A stretch of DNA of 64,000 nt, taken from the NCBI GenBank assembly GCA_041940305.1, contig JBGTSJ010000016.1:62001-126000 (forward strand), written 5' to 3'. The position numbers and the translations under genes are program-made. The notes beneath the pieces were generated by a model, which searched no databases, was not told where the DNA came from, and saw only the letters and a list, made by a program, of their open reading frames with translations. Positions 36,727 through 45,433 of the stretch are shown piece by piece (positions within the stretch are counted from its first letter, which is position 1; each line of letters opens with the position of its first letter). The DNA comes from JBGTSJ01 sp041940305 (GTDB lineage Bacteria > Planctomycetota > Planctomycetia > Planctomycetales > Planctomycetaceae).

Positions 36727-37416
36727 TCAGCCGGTGGCTCCCTGCAACCGGCGACGCTGCACCCGATCCAGCCATTCGCCGAGGATCAGCGCCAGTGCGG
36801 CAATGAGGATGGAGGCGGCGACAAGGCGCGTCGCATTCTGGAAGCCGCCGGGGGAGTCCAGCATCGAGTAGATCAGGAGCGGAACGGTCTGCGTCTCACC
36901 GGGGATATTTCCGGCGATCATGATCGTCGCGCCGAACTCCCCCATGCTCCGCGCAAACGCCAGTACACAGCCGGCCAGGATCCCGGGTCGCGCCAGCGGA
37001 AACGCGATGGACCAGAAGGCGTCGGCGCGACCGGCGCCGAGCGTCCGCGCTGCATGCAGCAGTCGGTCATCGACGGCTCCGAAGGCGAGCCGAATCGGGC
37101 GCACCAGGAGCGGGAAGCCGACGACGGCTGACGCGAGCGCCGCCCCCTTCCAGTCGAAGACAATCCGAATGCCCAGCGAAGCGAGGGTCTCGCCGAGCAG
37201 GCCGTTGCGTCCGAACGTGATCAGGAGCAGGTATCCCGTCACTACCGGAGGAAGGACCAGCGGCAGATTGAGCAACACCTCGACGGCGGACTTGCCGCGA
37301 AACGACCGCTTAGCGGTGAACCAGCCCACGACAACGCCGGCCGGAAGCGCGGCGACGACCGCGATCGTCGAGACCAGCAGCGTCAGCCGGATCGCCTGCC
37401 ACTCAGCAGCAGTCAT
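36727..37416 (-). CDS. modB: Molybdate ABC transporter permease
   Basis: 229-residue inner-membrane permease with about five or six helices. ATG 37416 is chosen as it begins directly before the membrane-approaching EWQAIRLTLLVSTIAVVAALPAG and gives normal ModB length; the frame extends upstream into the modA gene end. The EAA-type coupling loop is seen as AARTLGAGRADAFWSIAFPLARPGILAG, and the family motifs LPLVLPPVVTGYLLL and ARSMGEFGATIMIAGNIPGETQTVPLLIY are present. The latter is a ModB/CysW-like hallmark. Spaced three bases before modC and 13 bases after modA. Confidence 0.93.
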   Translation of the reverse strand: MTAAEWQAIRLTLLVSTIAVVAALPAGVVVGWFTAKRSFRGKSAVEVLLNLPLVLPPVVTGYLLLITFGRNGLLGETLASLGIRIVFDWKGAALASAVVGFPLLVRPIRLAFGAVDDRLLHAARTLGAGRADAFWSIAFPLARPGILAGCVLAFARSMGEFGATIMIAGNIPGETQTVPLLIYSMLDSPGGFQNATRLVAASILIAALALILGEWLDRVQRRRLQGATG

Positions 37417-37429
37417 GACGTGTGTGCTT

Positions 37430-38317
37430 TCAGGGCGTCTGGTCTGCTGCGCCGGTTTCGGACGCATTCCCCGCGCCGTACCGTTCGAAACCGAACCGGC
37501 CATAGATCGGGAGGGCCTCGTCCGACTGCAGGTAATCGAAAAACTGATCCGCCACGGGATTGCGATTCGACGATTTCACGCGGACAAGGACATATACAAT
37601 CTCATCATGCAGGGCCGGATCAAACTCGTAAACCGATGTGACGCCGGCCGCGGCCGCCAAATCAGTGGCGTACACAATTCCGGCTTCCGCCTCACCCCGT
37701 TCGACGTAGCTGAGTGCGCTGCGGATGTCCTGACCGCGTGCAATTTTTCCCGATTCCTGCAGCGAATCGAGCAGCCCCAGATTGTTCAGGGCCTGATCGG
37801 CATAGATCCCGGCCGGCACATTCTCTCCCGCAAGTGAGAGACGCGTCACAGCCTCGGAGAGCAAGTCGTCCGGCCCATGCACGCCGGCGGGGTTTGACTC
37901 GGGAACAATGAGCACCAAGCGATTGGTGAGCAGCCTCACGCTCACTTTCGCAAGACCGGCATGCTCCACTTCCTGAGCCCACTGGGTGTTCGCCGACAGA
38001 AACAGATCGGCCGGAGCTCCCGCCAGAATCTGAGTCGCCAATCCGCTGGAAGGGCCGGTGTTCAGGCGGACCTCGGTCCGCGATCGACCGTCATAGTGCT
38101 CGATGAGCGCCGCGAGGACATCCTGGGTGCTGGCCGCGGCGGACACGAGCACCGTCCCGGCTGTCGTTCCATTGCTGGAGGAAACGGCCCGGGAATCGTC
38201 CGACGAGGTCTGGTCGGCAGCCGGGCGCGATCCCGACTGACCGCATCCGCTCACCAGCAGCGGCGCAGCCAACAGGCACATGGCCGCGCTCATCCATCGA
38301 CAATCGCGCACAGACAT
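37430..38317 (-). CDS. modA: Molybdate-binding lipoprotein
   Basis: Periplasmic substrate-binding component, lipid-anchored. ATG 38317 gives a signal with lipobox LVSGC (modified Cys at residue 25) and a Ser/Ala linker. The mature part matches ModA: LVSAAASTQDVLAALIEHY, NTGPSSGLATQILAGAPADLFLSANTQWAQEV, NRLVLIVPESNP, RLSLAGENVPAGIYADQAL and GEAEAGIVYATDLAAA. The family typically binds molybdate or tungstate with the Ser/Ala backbone of the first motif. First gene of a modABC operon transcribed toward lower coordinates. Confidence 0.93.
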   Translation of the reverse strand: MSVRDCRWMSAAMCLLAAPLLVSGCGQSGSRPAADQTSSDDSRAVSSSNGTTAGTVLVSAAASTQDVLAALIEHYDGRSRTEVRLNTGPSSGLATQILAGAPADLFLSANTQWAQEVEHAGLAKVSVRLLTNRLVLIVPESNPAGVHGPDDLLSEAVTRLSLAGENVPAGIYADQALNNLGLLDSLQESGKIARGQDIRSALSYVERGEAEAGIVYATDLAAAAGVTSVYEFDPALHDEIVYVLVRVKSSNRNPVADQFFDYLQSDEALPIYGRFGFERYGAGNASETGAADQTP

Positions 38318-38800
38318 TCTCAAACGTTATCCGCTGCCTCATCGCTCGGCCAGCATTCACTCAAGCCGATCTGGAACTGGCATCCGACCGTGAATGCCCG
38401 AACGTGTGTTTGCCGTGCGGCCGGCTGCAGGATCGACCCGAGTTCCCGCGATCGATCCCGGTTGACGGGCATTGCCATGTGGCAGAATGTGCCGCTGCTG
38501 TGAACGCGTCCGCTGGCGAGGGAGGCTCGGCCTGCGCCCCCGACAGGCCCGACTCCGCCGCAAGGCATTGATGCATCACATTTTCCGGCCATGTGCCGAT
38601 CTGCCTGAGATCTTTCCGCCGGTTTGACAGTTCGGACGGAGCCGCACTATAAGCCGCCGTCCGGTGTCGCCGATCCTTCCCGCCGACGGCCGGAGTCGTC
38701 CAATCTATCCGTGCCACGACGGTTCGCTGTGCCTCGAGCAGGATGCTCTCGCAGTGGGAATCAATCGTTCGGCTGTTTCGGCAGCCGAGCCGACGATCCG
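38318..38800. other. 483-bp divergent region between modA and the lipoprotein gene
   Basis: Contains the well-formed plus-strand promoter at 38624-38653 and, between 38654 and 38800, an untranslated leader (if TTG 38801 is the start). On the minus side no good promoter is seen for modABC, and I see no molybdate-responsive operator such as a clear inverted repeat. Confidence 0.55.
38624..38653 (+). promoter_or_regulatory. Strong sigma70-like promoter
   Basis: TTGACA (38624-38629), 18-bp spacer, TATAAG (38648-38653): a perfect -35 and five of six -10 bases. It drives the lipoprotein gene starting near 38801. It also shows that the apparent start at 38624, which is the TTG of the -35 box, is not translated. 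Confidence 0.8.
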
Positions 38801-39637
38801 TTGCGCCGATCCGGACTGAACGCACGACCAAGACAAGCGGGGATTCTCGCCACAATTCTGCTGGTGCTGGCGGCCGGTTGCGACATCGTTTCGATCGATC
38901 ATTCACAGCAGGCCCACAAACCTGTGCTGCCGCCGATCATCGCTCCGAAGGACGCGATCGAACTGGAGGTCTTCTTCGTGGAGCGGCCTCTGGATGATCC
39001 GCTGCTTGGCGAATCACTCTGGCGGGAGCTGGATCAGATCAGCACGGTCTCGCCGCAGTCGCGGGCGCGTCTGGCTCAGTCAGGGATCAGGTTTGGAGTC
39101 GCCGGGACGAGTCCGCCGGCATCAATCCGTGCGCTGGCCCGCGCGCCGAATGCGACGGCGGCCGGCCCCGCACTCCGGCAGCAGCAACTGCCGCTGTTCG
39201 CCGGGCAGGAGGGAACACTGGAGGTCGCCCTGCTCCGTGAGCCGTTCGAGGTCGTGGGGCCCGGCCAGAACGCGCGTTCCTACCAGAACGCCCGCTGCGT
39301 GATGCGGGTGGGGGGAGAACGCACGCAGGAAGGGTGGGTCCGCCTCCACTTTCAGCCGGAAGTGCATTATGGCCAGCAGATCGCGCGCCCGGTCGCGTCC
39401 GAGCACGAATGGCAGTATCAGCACGCGCCGTCGATCGATCCATTCTTTGAACAGGGATTTGACGTGGAGCTGAATCAGGGGGAGATTATCGTCATCGGAG
39501 CCGGCAACAGTTCGGCCGACTCGCTCGGCGCCCGCTTCTTCCGCGGGCTGCGCGACTCCACGCCTGTCGAACGGCTGCTCATCGTCCGGGTCTCGGCGAT
39601 CAAAGAAATCGCTCCGGTCCGCAGCACTCAGCGCTGA
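38801..39637 (+). CDS. Lipoprotein of unknown function
   Basis: 278 residues with a TTG start chosen because it places a short basic n-region (RRSGLNARPRQ) before a hydrophobic stretch and lipobox LAAGC (Cys at residue 27). The earlier GTG at 38711 is possible but would precede the signal by about 30 residues. The mature part is unrecognised: LEVFFVERPLDDPLLGESLW, AGQEGTLEVALLREPFEVVG and a C-terminal QGFDVELNQGEIIVIGAGNS. It looks like a beta-rich periplasmic protein. Monocistronic, with its own promoter at 38624. Similar small lipoproteins of unknown role are common in planctomycetes. Confidence 0.65.
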   Translation: MRRSGLNARPRQAGILATILLVLAAGCDIVSIDHSQQAHKPVLPPIIAPKDAIELEVFFVERPLDDPLLGESLWRELDQISTVSPQSRARLAQSGIRFGVAGTSPPASIRALARAPNATAAGPALRQQQLPLFAGQEGTLEVALLREPFEVVGPGQNARSYQNARCVMRVGGERTQEGWVRLHFQPEVHYGQQIARPVASEHEWQYQHAPSIDPFFEQGFDVELNQGEIIVIGAGNSSADSLGARFFRGLRDSTPVERLLIVRVSAIKEIAPVRSTQR

Positions 39638-39795
39638 CCTGCATTCGACGAACTGGATGTACGGCCGATTGGAACCCGGTGTGAGCCGAGTGGGGAACAT
39701 GTCGGTCCCAGTCGCCCGGGCGCATGTTCCCAACACGGTTCATCAACTGTGCCGCAATCGCCACTGGAAGCGGTGACGACCACGACCGAGCCGCT

Positions 39796-40509
39796 TCAGG
39801 ACGCCGGCTTAATATTGCCGGAGATGTTGACCCTCACCTTACCAACACACTTGTGGCCCGGCGGCACGTTCAGCCGCAGGAGCAGAGCGCCATCCTCGGG
39901 CGGACTGATTTCCTGGGCCGTCCCGATAAAGAACGGCTCGCCCGGCTTCGGGGGTTCGCGCTGTCCCGGACGGGGCGGGGGAATGATCAAACCCATGAGC
40001 GCGCCGCTCGGTACTCCGGCGGCCATATCCCGCATCAGATCCTGCTGCGTGAACCCGTCGGCGCCGATTGTCTCGTTGATGATGTACCGATAGGTGCCGT
40101 CGGCCTCGAAGCGAATCGGTTCGCCTTTGACGACGACGATGCCGGTCGCAGTCCAGCCCTTGGTGACGTCGACTTCGACGAGATGTGAATTGGCGTCGAA
40201 GACGGCCTCGTCCAGCTTGGCCAGCCGCGACTTCACGGCTTCCGAGTCCGGCTTGAGCTTCAGGATGGCTTCGAGCGCCTCCCTGGCTTTGTCGATCTGT
40301 CCGGCTTCCTCGTAGCCATCGGCGACCTCCAGCAGTCCAGTCAGGTACGTCTGCTCCAGAGACTGCGCCTTGGAGTCCAAGGCCATCAGATTGGCGGGAG
40401 AATCCGGCTTCGGACGTCGAGACTGTGCGTGTGCCGTCATGGCAAGACCTGCCACGATGAGCACGGCCGTCGCCGCTGTTCGCAATTGATCAGAGCGCGT
40501 CCTGTTCAC
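39796..40509 (-). CDS. Secreted TPR-like plus LecA-type lectin-fold protein
   Basis: 237 residues from GTG 40509 (GGGAG eight bases upstream); the longer ATG 40599 would place 30 unlikely residues ahead of the signal peptide (RTAATAVLIVAGLAMTAHAQS). After the signal, a short helical hairpin (GLLEVADGYEEAGQIDKAREALEAILKLKPDSEAVKSRL) resembles a TPR/tetratricopeptide unit. The C-terminal about 120 residues (GWTATGIVVVKGEPIRFEADGTYRYIINETIG...GALLLRLNVPPGHKCVGKVRVNISG) have the strand pattern of the calcium-dependent LecA/galactose-binding-like fold; the order VxxGW...LxxRIN-like is suggestive but the binding residues are not checked. Function unknown, possibly a carbohydrate binder. Confidence 0.6.
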   Translation of the reverse strand: MNRTRSDQLRTAATAVLIVAGLAMTAHAQSRRPKPDSPANLMALDSKAQSLEQTYLTGLLEVADGYEEAGQIDKAREALEAILKLKPDSEAVKSRLAKLDEAVFDANSHLVEVDVTKGWTATGIVVVKGEPIRFEADGTYRYIINETIGADGFTQQDLMRDMAAGVPSGALMGLIIPPPRPGQREPPKPGEPFFIGTAQEISPPEDGALLLRLNVPPGHKCVGKVRVNISGNIKPAS

Positions 40510-40822
40510 GATTCGACTCCCGTAAGGATCGGCCTCGACAGCCCGTAGCCCCGGCGGAGACGGCCGCACCACGACTCCGATTTGAATGCCGCCTGGCACA
40601 CCACAGAGCCAAGGCTGCGGCCCGCAACCGGCACTGCATCAATTAGACGCGTTTTGCCGAACGCGAGCAAGGATGGTTTCGGGCCGTGCGGCGACCGGGA
40701 GCGATGCGTGGTTCCGGAGATCGCCGAGTTCGGCGGACAGTTCAGCTGCGGCAGGGAGGACTGTGGTGCGACGTTAACTGTTTCTGCGCCGTCCGTTTGT
40801 GGACGGGCGGCGATGCGGTAGC
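40510..40822. other. 313-bp divergent region upstream of the potassium transporter genes
   Basis: Holds the start regions of two divergent genes. On the minus strand a possible promoter for the lectin-fold gene reads TTGCTC, 17 bp, TCTAAT (about 40635-40675); the -35 is poor. No plus-strand promoter for the potassium transporter is convincing. The only other landmark is the ATG at 40823. Confidence 0.4.
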
Positions 40823-42694
40823 ATGCCCGCCATGGATGCGGACCCTGTCCTATTGCCGGCGGCCATCTCGGCGAGATCTCTGTACCCGCAGCGGTCACTC
40901 CTGCTGCGCCGGCTCGCCGTCATCGCACAGGTCGTCGGACTGGCGGCAATTGTCGTCGGCCACGGCCTGTGGGATCGGGCCGAGCGTCCCGGCGAGTTCG
41001 GCGGCGTCGTCATCGCCTCCATGCTGGTCATGACGGTGGGCATCGCCCTGCGGTATAAGTGGAGCCTCAGGCGCCCGACGTTCTGGTCACGGCATCGCAC
41101 CGAGGCGACCGCGGCAATCGCTTGGACACTCGGCATCATCGTAATTCTGATTGGCGCGCCTCTCTGGCAGGACGCAGCCGTGCCGGCGAACTCCGTTCGC
41201 TGGCAGGGATTCGTCACGCTTTCGGAAGTGCTGATGCTCGCATGCGCGGCCACGGGCGCGATTCGGATCACCCGCGCCGCGGCCTCCGGAGGTGCGAATC
41301 CCGCTGTGCTGCTGGTCGGCTCCTTTGCCATCCTGGTCGCCATTGGAACGGCGGCGCTCATGCTGCCGCGCTGCCGGGCCTCCACAGCCGACTCAAGCCA
41401 GCAGGGAGCCCCTTTCACGGTGGCGCTGTTCACGGCCACCAGTGCAAGCTGCGTCACGGGGTTGATCGTCGAGGACACCGGCGCCTACTGGAGCCGGACG
41501 GGGCACTGGGTGATTCTGGGACTGATCCAGGTCGGCGGCCTGGGAATCATGACGTTTGGCGCATTCTTCGCGGTCGCCGCGGGGCGCTCCGGACAGCTCC
41601 GCGAGTTCGCAACCCTTCGCGAGCTGTTGGCTGCCGAGCAGCTTGGTGATACGCGGCGGCTCGTCGTTTTCATCCTTGCGGTGACTCTCGGCACGGAACT
41701 CACCGGCGCGGTGCTGCTTTCGGGGCTGTGGTCGGGCCGGCCGGCAGGGGAGCAGGCGTTCCAAAGTGTCTTTCACTCGGTGAGCGCCTTCTGCAATGCC
41801 GGGTTCTCGCTGACGGACAACAGTTTTGTCGGAATGGGAGGCCGCTGGGAGGTGTGGGGCATTGCGGCGGGATTGATCATCATCGGCGGACTGGGGTTCC
41901 CGCTGCTGCACGGGCTGGCGACGGTCTGCGCCGCCTATCTCGACAGCCTGCGGCGCACGGCGTTCATTCGCAAGCCCCGGCTCAGGGCGCGTCTGCCCGC
42001 TTCGTCGAAGCTGGCTCTGATCACGACGATGATTCTGATGGTCGGCGGATGGGCGCTGGTTTATCTCCTTGAGCTGACGGGAGCCGAGACGGGCGATCAT
42101 CCGTCGATGTCGCTGCATGACGCGTGGTTTCAGGCCGTTACCTTCCGCACCGCGGGATTCAACACGGTCGAGCTGCATTCGCTGCAGCCGGCGACCAAGC
42201 TGCTGGCGATCATGCTGATGTTCGTGGGCGCTTCTCCGCTTTCCACCGGGGGCGGAGTGAAGACGGTGGTGCTCGCGCTGACGGTGCTGGTGCTGTTCTC
42301 GACGTTTCGCGGCCGCGAGAAAGTGGAATGCTTCGGCCGGACCATTCAACCGGTCTCGGTGAATCGGGCACTCGCGATTCTGTTCGTGGGGACGGCGCTG
42401 CTAATGACCGTCACGCTGCTGCTGGTCATGTTTGAGCAGCGGCCCGCCCACATCCTCGATTACATGTTTGAGTCGGCCAGCGCCCTGGGGACCGTCGGCG
42501 TGACCTCAGCCGTGCAGACCGATTCCGGCGAGTTCGTCCCCACGACGCGATCGTTGAGCGCTCCGTCGCAGCTGGTCATCATTCTGGCCATGTTCCTCGG
42601 CCGTGTCGGCCCGTTGACGCTGATGATCGCGCTCGCCGGCCAGGAGACGGCGGCCCGCTACGAATACCCTGCGGAGCGTTTGACCCTGGGTTAG
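40823..42694 (+). CDS. Potassium uptake transporter TrkH/KtrB-type
   Basis: Inner-membrane K+ channel subunit with four MPM units, 623 residues from ATG 40823 (ATG 40832 is an alternative). Selectivity-filter loops are recognisable: SCVTGLIVEDTG, CNAGFSLTDNSF, FRTAGFNTVEL and GTVGVTSAVQTD. The large N-terminal extension (about 110 residues, four or five helices) is longer than in simple KtrB. Its RCK partner lies 64 bp downstream, so the pair forms a potassium uptake system gated by nucleotides. Subtype (TrkH versus KtrB) is not certain. Confidence 0.93.
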   Translation: MPAMDADPVLLPAAISARSLYPQRSLLLRRLAVIAQVVGLAAIVVGHGLWDRAERPGEFGGVVIASMLVMTVGIALRYKWSLRRPTFWSRHRTEATAAIAWTLGIIVILIGAPLWQDAAVPANSVRWQGFVTLSEVLMLACAATGAIRITRAAASGGANPAVLLVGSFAILVAIGTAALMLPRCRASTADSSQQGAPFTVALFTATSASCVTGLIVEDTGAYWSRTGHWVILGLIQVGGLGIMTFGAFFAVAAGRSGQLREFATLRELLAAEQLGDTRRLVVFILAVTLGTELTGAVLLSGLWSGRPAGEQAFQSVFHSVSAFCNAGFSLTDNSFVGMGGRWEVWGIAAGLIIIGGLGFPLLHGLATVCAAYLDSLRRTAFIRKPRLRARLPASSKLALITTMILMVGGWALVYLLELTGAETGDHPSMSLHDAWFQAVTFRTAGFNTVELHSLQPATKLLAIMLMFVGASPLSTGGGVKTVVLALTVLVLFSTFRGREKVECFGRTIQPVSVNRALAILFVGTALLMTVTLLLVMFEQRPAHILDYMFESASALGTVGVTSAVQTDSGEFVPTTRSLSAPSQLVIILAMFLGRVGPLTLMIALAGQETAARYEYPAERLTLG

Positions 42695-42758
42695 CAGTGC
42701 GCACGCCGGTTCACATCAACACATTCAGGTCCGCCACGCCGAAGGTTCGGGAGCACAC

Positions 42759-43427
42759 ATGCGAAAGGTCGCAGTCATCGGTTTGGGGCGATTCGGACTG
42801 GCGCTGGCGAAGCGGCTGGCCGCTTCAGGCGTGGAAGTGATCGCCATTGACCGCAGCCCCAACCTCGTGGCGGACATCAAGGACGATGTGGATCTCGCCG
42901 TCCGGCTGGACTCCACCGACAAGGACGCGCTGCTCAGCCAGGATGTGGAGAAAGTGGACGTGGCCGTGGTCGCCATCGGCGAGAACTTCGAGGCGGCACT
43001 GCTGACCACGGTGCTGCTGAAACAGCTCGGCGTGCCCGAAGTGATCTGCCGGGCGCAGACGGCGGTTCACGCGCAGATCTTTCAGCAGATCGGGGCCGAC
43101 CGCGTCATCCAGCCCGAACAGGAAGCCGGATCGCAACTGGCGCGACAGCTGGCCAATCCTCATCTGCTGGACTTCATCCACCTTGCCGATGGGTACTCTC
43201 TGATCGAGTACGAGGCTCCCCGAGCGTTTCACGGCAAGACGATCCGCCAGCTGGGGCTGCGGGCGCAGTACGACGTCAACCTGGTGGTCATTCGTCGCGG
43301 TGTGGACAACAACGACGGCCGAGATGAGAAGGTGATCGTCCCAAATCCCGAACAGACGATCCAGGCCGACGACGTGCTCGTGGTCGTCGGCCCCGACGAA
43401 GCACTGGCCCGGCTGCCGAAAGAGTGA
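42759..43427 (+). CDS. ktrA: RCK-domain potassium uptake regulator (KtrA/TrkA-type)
   Basis: Cytoplasmic gating ring protein, 222 residues, normal KtrA length. The nucleotide-binding Rossmann fold begins MRKVAVIGLGRFGLALAKRL (GxGxxG at residues 8-13), followed by the acidic residue in VIAIDRSPN; the RCK_C domain follows near residue 140 with SLIEYEAPRAFHGKTIRQLGLRAQYDVNLVVIRR and QTIQADDVLVVVGP. It regulates the transporter encoded just upstream. ATG 42759. Confidence 0.95.
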   Translation: MRKVAVIGLGRFGLALAKRLAASGVEVIAIDRSPNLVADIKDDVDLAVRLDSTDKDALLSQDVEKVDVAVVAIGENFEAALLTTVLLKQLGVPEVICRAQTAVHAQIFQQIGADRVIQPEQEAGSQLARQLANPHLLDFIHLADGYSLIEYEAPRAFHGKTIRQLGLRAQYDVNLVVIRRGVDNNDGRDEKVIVPNPEQTIQADDVLVVVGPDEALARLPKE

Positions 43428-43461
43428 ACACTCTTCGCGAATCCGGCGACACCAAGAAGAA

Positions 43462-43489
43462 ACCCGGCCTCTCTGCCGAGAAGCCGGGT
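43462..43489 (-). terminator. Bidirectional hairpin terminator between convergent genes
   Basis: ACCCGGC (43462-43468) pairs with GCCGGGT (43483-43489). On the minus strand it is followed by TTTCTTC, giving an intrinsic terminator for the small secreted protein gene; on the plus strand it follows ktrA by 35 bp. Confidence 0.75.
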
Positions 43490-43518
43490 GGATCATAATT
43501 CAGCCAGGGCGCTGCGGA

Positions 43519-43932
43519 TCAGCTGTCGTACTCGACCTCGACGGAGCGCCGCTTGTTGGTGATCTCGATCTCGAAGTCACCGTAATAGTAGCGAATCTTG
43601 AGACCGCTCGGGCTGGTTCGCACGCGCGGCTCGCAATCCGGAATCACGCAGACTTCGATGTATCTGCAGCAACCCGGATTGCACGGATCCGGAATGGCAA
43701 TGACCGTGGGGACGGCGCAGCGGGGGATCTCGTCCCGGTCGTCATACTCCACATTTGTGTAGAGCACGATCGGTTCCGGGGAGTATCCGGGGCTATCCGG
43801 TACGGGGATGATGGGAGTGGCCGGCGCCGGCGGCGTGTCCGGAATGGGAAGCGGCGGCTCTTCGGCAGCGAACGCCGCTCCGCTCGCGACGGCCATGATC
43901 GCCGCCAGAATCAGCTGACTGCAAACGCGCAT
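43519..43932 (-). CDS. Small secreted Pro- and Cys-rich protein
   Basis: 137 residues. ATG 43932 is preceded by GAGGAG. A signal peptide (VCSQLILAAIMAVASGAAFAA) is followed by a Pro-rich linker and a compact part with several Cys (RCAVPTVIAIPDPCNPGCCRYIEVCVIPDCEP), then a charged C terminus (GLKIRYYYGDFEIEITNKRRSVEVEYDS). The paired Cys suggest disulfide stabilisation outside the cell. I do not recognise the family; small secreted proteins of this size are frequent in planctomycetes. Terminator at 43462-43489. Confidence 0.65.
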   Translation of the reverse strand: MRVCSQLILAAIMAVASGAAFAAEEPPLPIPDTPPAPATPIIPVPDSPGYSPEPIVLYTNVEYDDRDEIPRCAVPTVIAIPDPCNPGCCRYIEVCVIPDCEPRVRTSPSGLKIRYYYGDFEIEITNKRRSVEVEYDS

Positions 43933-44193
43933 CTCGAAATCTCCTCTCTGGGGGCGATTCCGCCCGTAGTCCAAGTTCTCACCGATGAGTCGTATCAGGG
44001 AGTCTACCCCGACGATTCACGGGTTGTTGGGGGATTTGCATCCGTGCCACAGCAAAGAAGCGCAAATCTGGGCTGTTGTCAGGAGATACGAATACTGGAG
44101 AATTCGTGCAGATTCAACTCTCATGACGGCAATCCGACAGAATTACAGGCGAAAACCCCAGCGCTTCGACGGATCATGAGTAAATCAAAGGGC
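43933..44193. other. Intergenic region without supported genes
   Basis: Upstream of the small secreted protein gene and downstream of the FtsX-type permease gene; both are on the minus strand. Short frames here have no start context or family features. Confidence 0.5.
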
Positions 44194-45357
44194 TTACTGC
44201 TCCCGGAGCGCGGTGATGATATTCATCCGGACGGCCCGCACCGCTGGAAACAAGCCGCCCAGCAGCCCCATCATGACGGCCAGCAGAATCCCCTGCATCA
44301 GCACCTCGGGACCAAACCGGAACGAAAACGTGATCTCGCTGAACGTCGCCCAGTTGGCCGTCCCGGTGGAAAGACCGTTGAAGGGGAGTGTCGCGAGGCA
44401 TCCCAGCACGCCGCCGGCCACGCAGAGGATCAGTGACTCGAGGAGGAACGACGTCAGAATGCTGCGACGCCGGAAACCGAGCGCCCGCAGGGTTCCAATC
44501 TCGCGCGCTCGACTGGCCACCGCGGCATACATCGTATTCGCGGCGGCGAACATGGCGCCAATGGTGAGAAAACCGGCGATGAAGTAGCCGACAACTCGGA
44601 TCGCCAGCGATGCCGACATCTGCTCTTCGAAAAACGACGGCTCGTCCACGACCTTGAGGTTGAACTGTTCGTCGTTCTGAATGCGGTCGATGAGCAACTG
44701 CTTGGCCGCGTCGTCGCGGGCCCTGAGGTTGACGGACGAGACGGCTCCCGGAGTGCGGCGCGCAATCGTCAGATCGCGCAGGTCGGTCCAGACTTCGGAC
44801 TCCGCCGCGCTGCCGTCGGATTCGAAGTAGCCGACGACCTTGAATCCGACCTGGTTGATGTCGAGCGACTCGCCGATCCTCAGGTTTTCGAACCGGTCCG
44901 CCATGCGCCGACTGGTGATGATCTCATTGACTCCCGGATTGATGTCACGCCCCTGGACGATCTGAAACCCGGGACGCAGCCCCCTGCCGGGCTGCTCCAA
45001 TCCCCGCACGATGAGATTGGTCGTTCCGCCGTTGTTTCGACGGGGGGCAGTGAGGATCGTCACGAATTCGACCGAGCACATCGGCTGTCCTTCGGCGTCT
45101 CGGGCGATCCCCTCCAGTGTGGCAACCTCGCGCGCCAGGCGCTGCTCGATGCCGCTCGACGTCTCGTCCTGCGACCCTTTGCGGAGGACGATCAGGTCCA
45201 ACGGGTTGCCGGTGATTCGCAGGGCATGTTCCAGCCCATGCGATAGACCGAACGCCAGGACGGAGGCCCAGACGACGAGACCCACGCCGAGGATCGTCAT
45301 GACCGTTGTGACCCAGCGGACGCGGAGATTGCGGACGTTGTAGCGGGCGGGAATCAT
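44194..45357 (-). CDS. ABC transporter permease, FtsX/MacB-type (second permease)
   Basis: 387-residue membrane protein: one N-terminal helix (VTTVMTILGVGLVVWASVLAFG) after the RWVTT motif, a large periplasmic domain (about residues 50-260), then three C-terminal helices, with the MacB-type motifs ASRAREIGTLRALGFRRRSILTSFLLESLILCVAGGVLG and MGLLGGLFPAVRAVRMNIITALRE. It is the distal gene of the four-gene exporter operon and is 76 bp from the first permease. The two permeases probably form a heterodimer with the single ATPase. Substrate unknown; LolCDE-like or MacB-like export are both possible. Confidence 0.88.
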   Translation of the reverse strand: MIPARYNVRNLRVRWVTTVMTILGVGLVVWASVLAFGLSHGLEHALRITGNPLDLIVLRKGSQDETSSGIEQRLAREVATLEGIARDAEGQPMCSVEFVTILTAPRRNNGGTTNLIVRGLEQPGRGLRPGFQIVQGRDINPGVNEIITSRRMADRFENLRIGESLDINQVGFKVVGYFESDGSAAESEVWTDLRDLTIARRTPGAVSSVNLRARDDAAKQLLIDRIQNDEQFNLKVVDEPSFFEEQMSASLAIRVVGYFIAGFLTIGAMFAAANTMYAAVASRAREIGTLRALGFRRRSILTSFLLESLILCVAGGVLGCLATLPFNGLSTGTANWATFSEITFSFRFGPEVLMQGILLAVMMGLLGGLFPAVRAVRMNIITALREQ

Positions 45358-45364
45358 CGGCGCG

Positions 45365-45389
45365 GTGGGTAGTGGGTAGTGGATAGTGG
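45365..45389. repeat. 7-bp tandem repeat
   Basis: GTGGGTA, GTGGGTA, GTGGATA and a partial GTGG run from 45365 to 45389, in the 76-bp gap between the two permease genes. Such short tandem tracts occur in planctomycete intergenic DNA; functional meaning is unknown. Confidence 0.85.
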
Positions 45390-45433
45390 CGCGTTCAGCC
45401 GCGATCCGTCAGGGGAGCGCCCGCGTGGATTGT

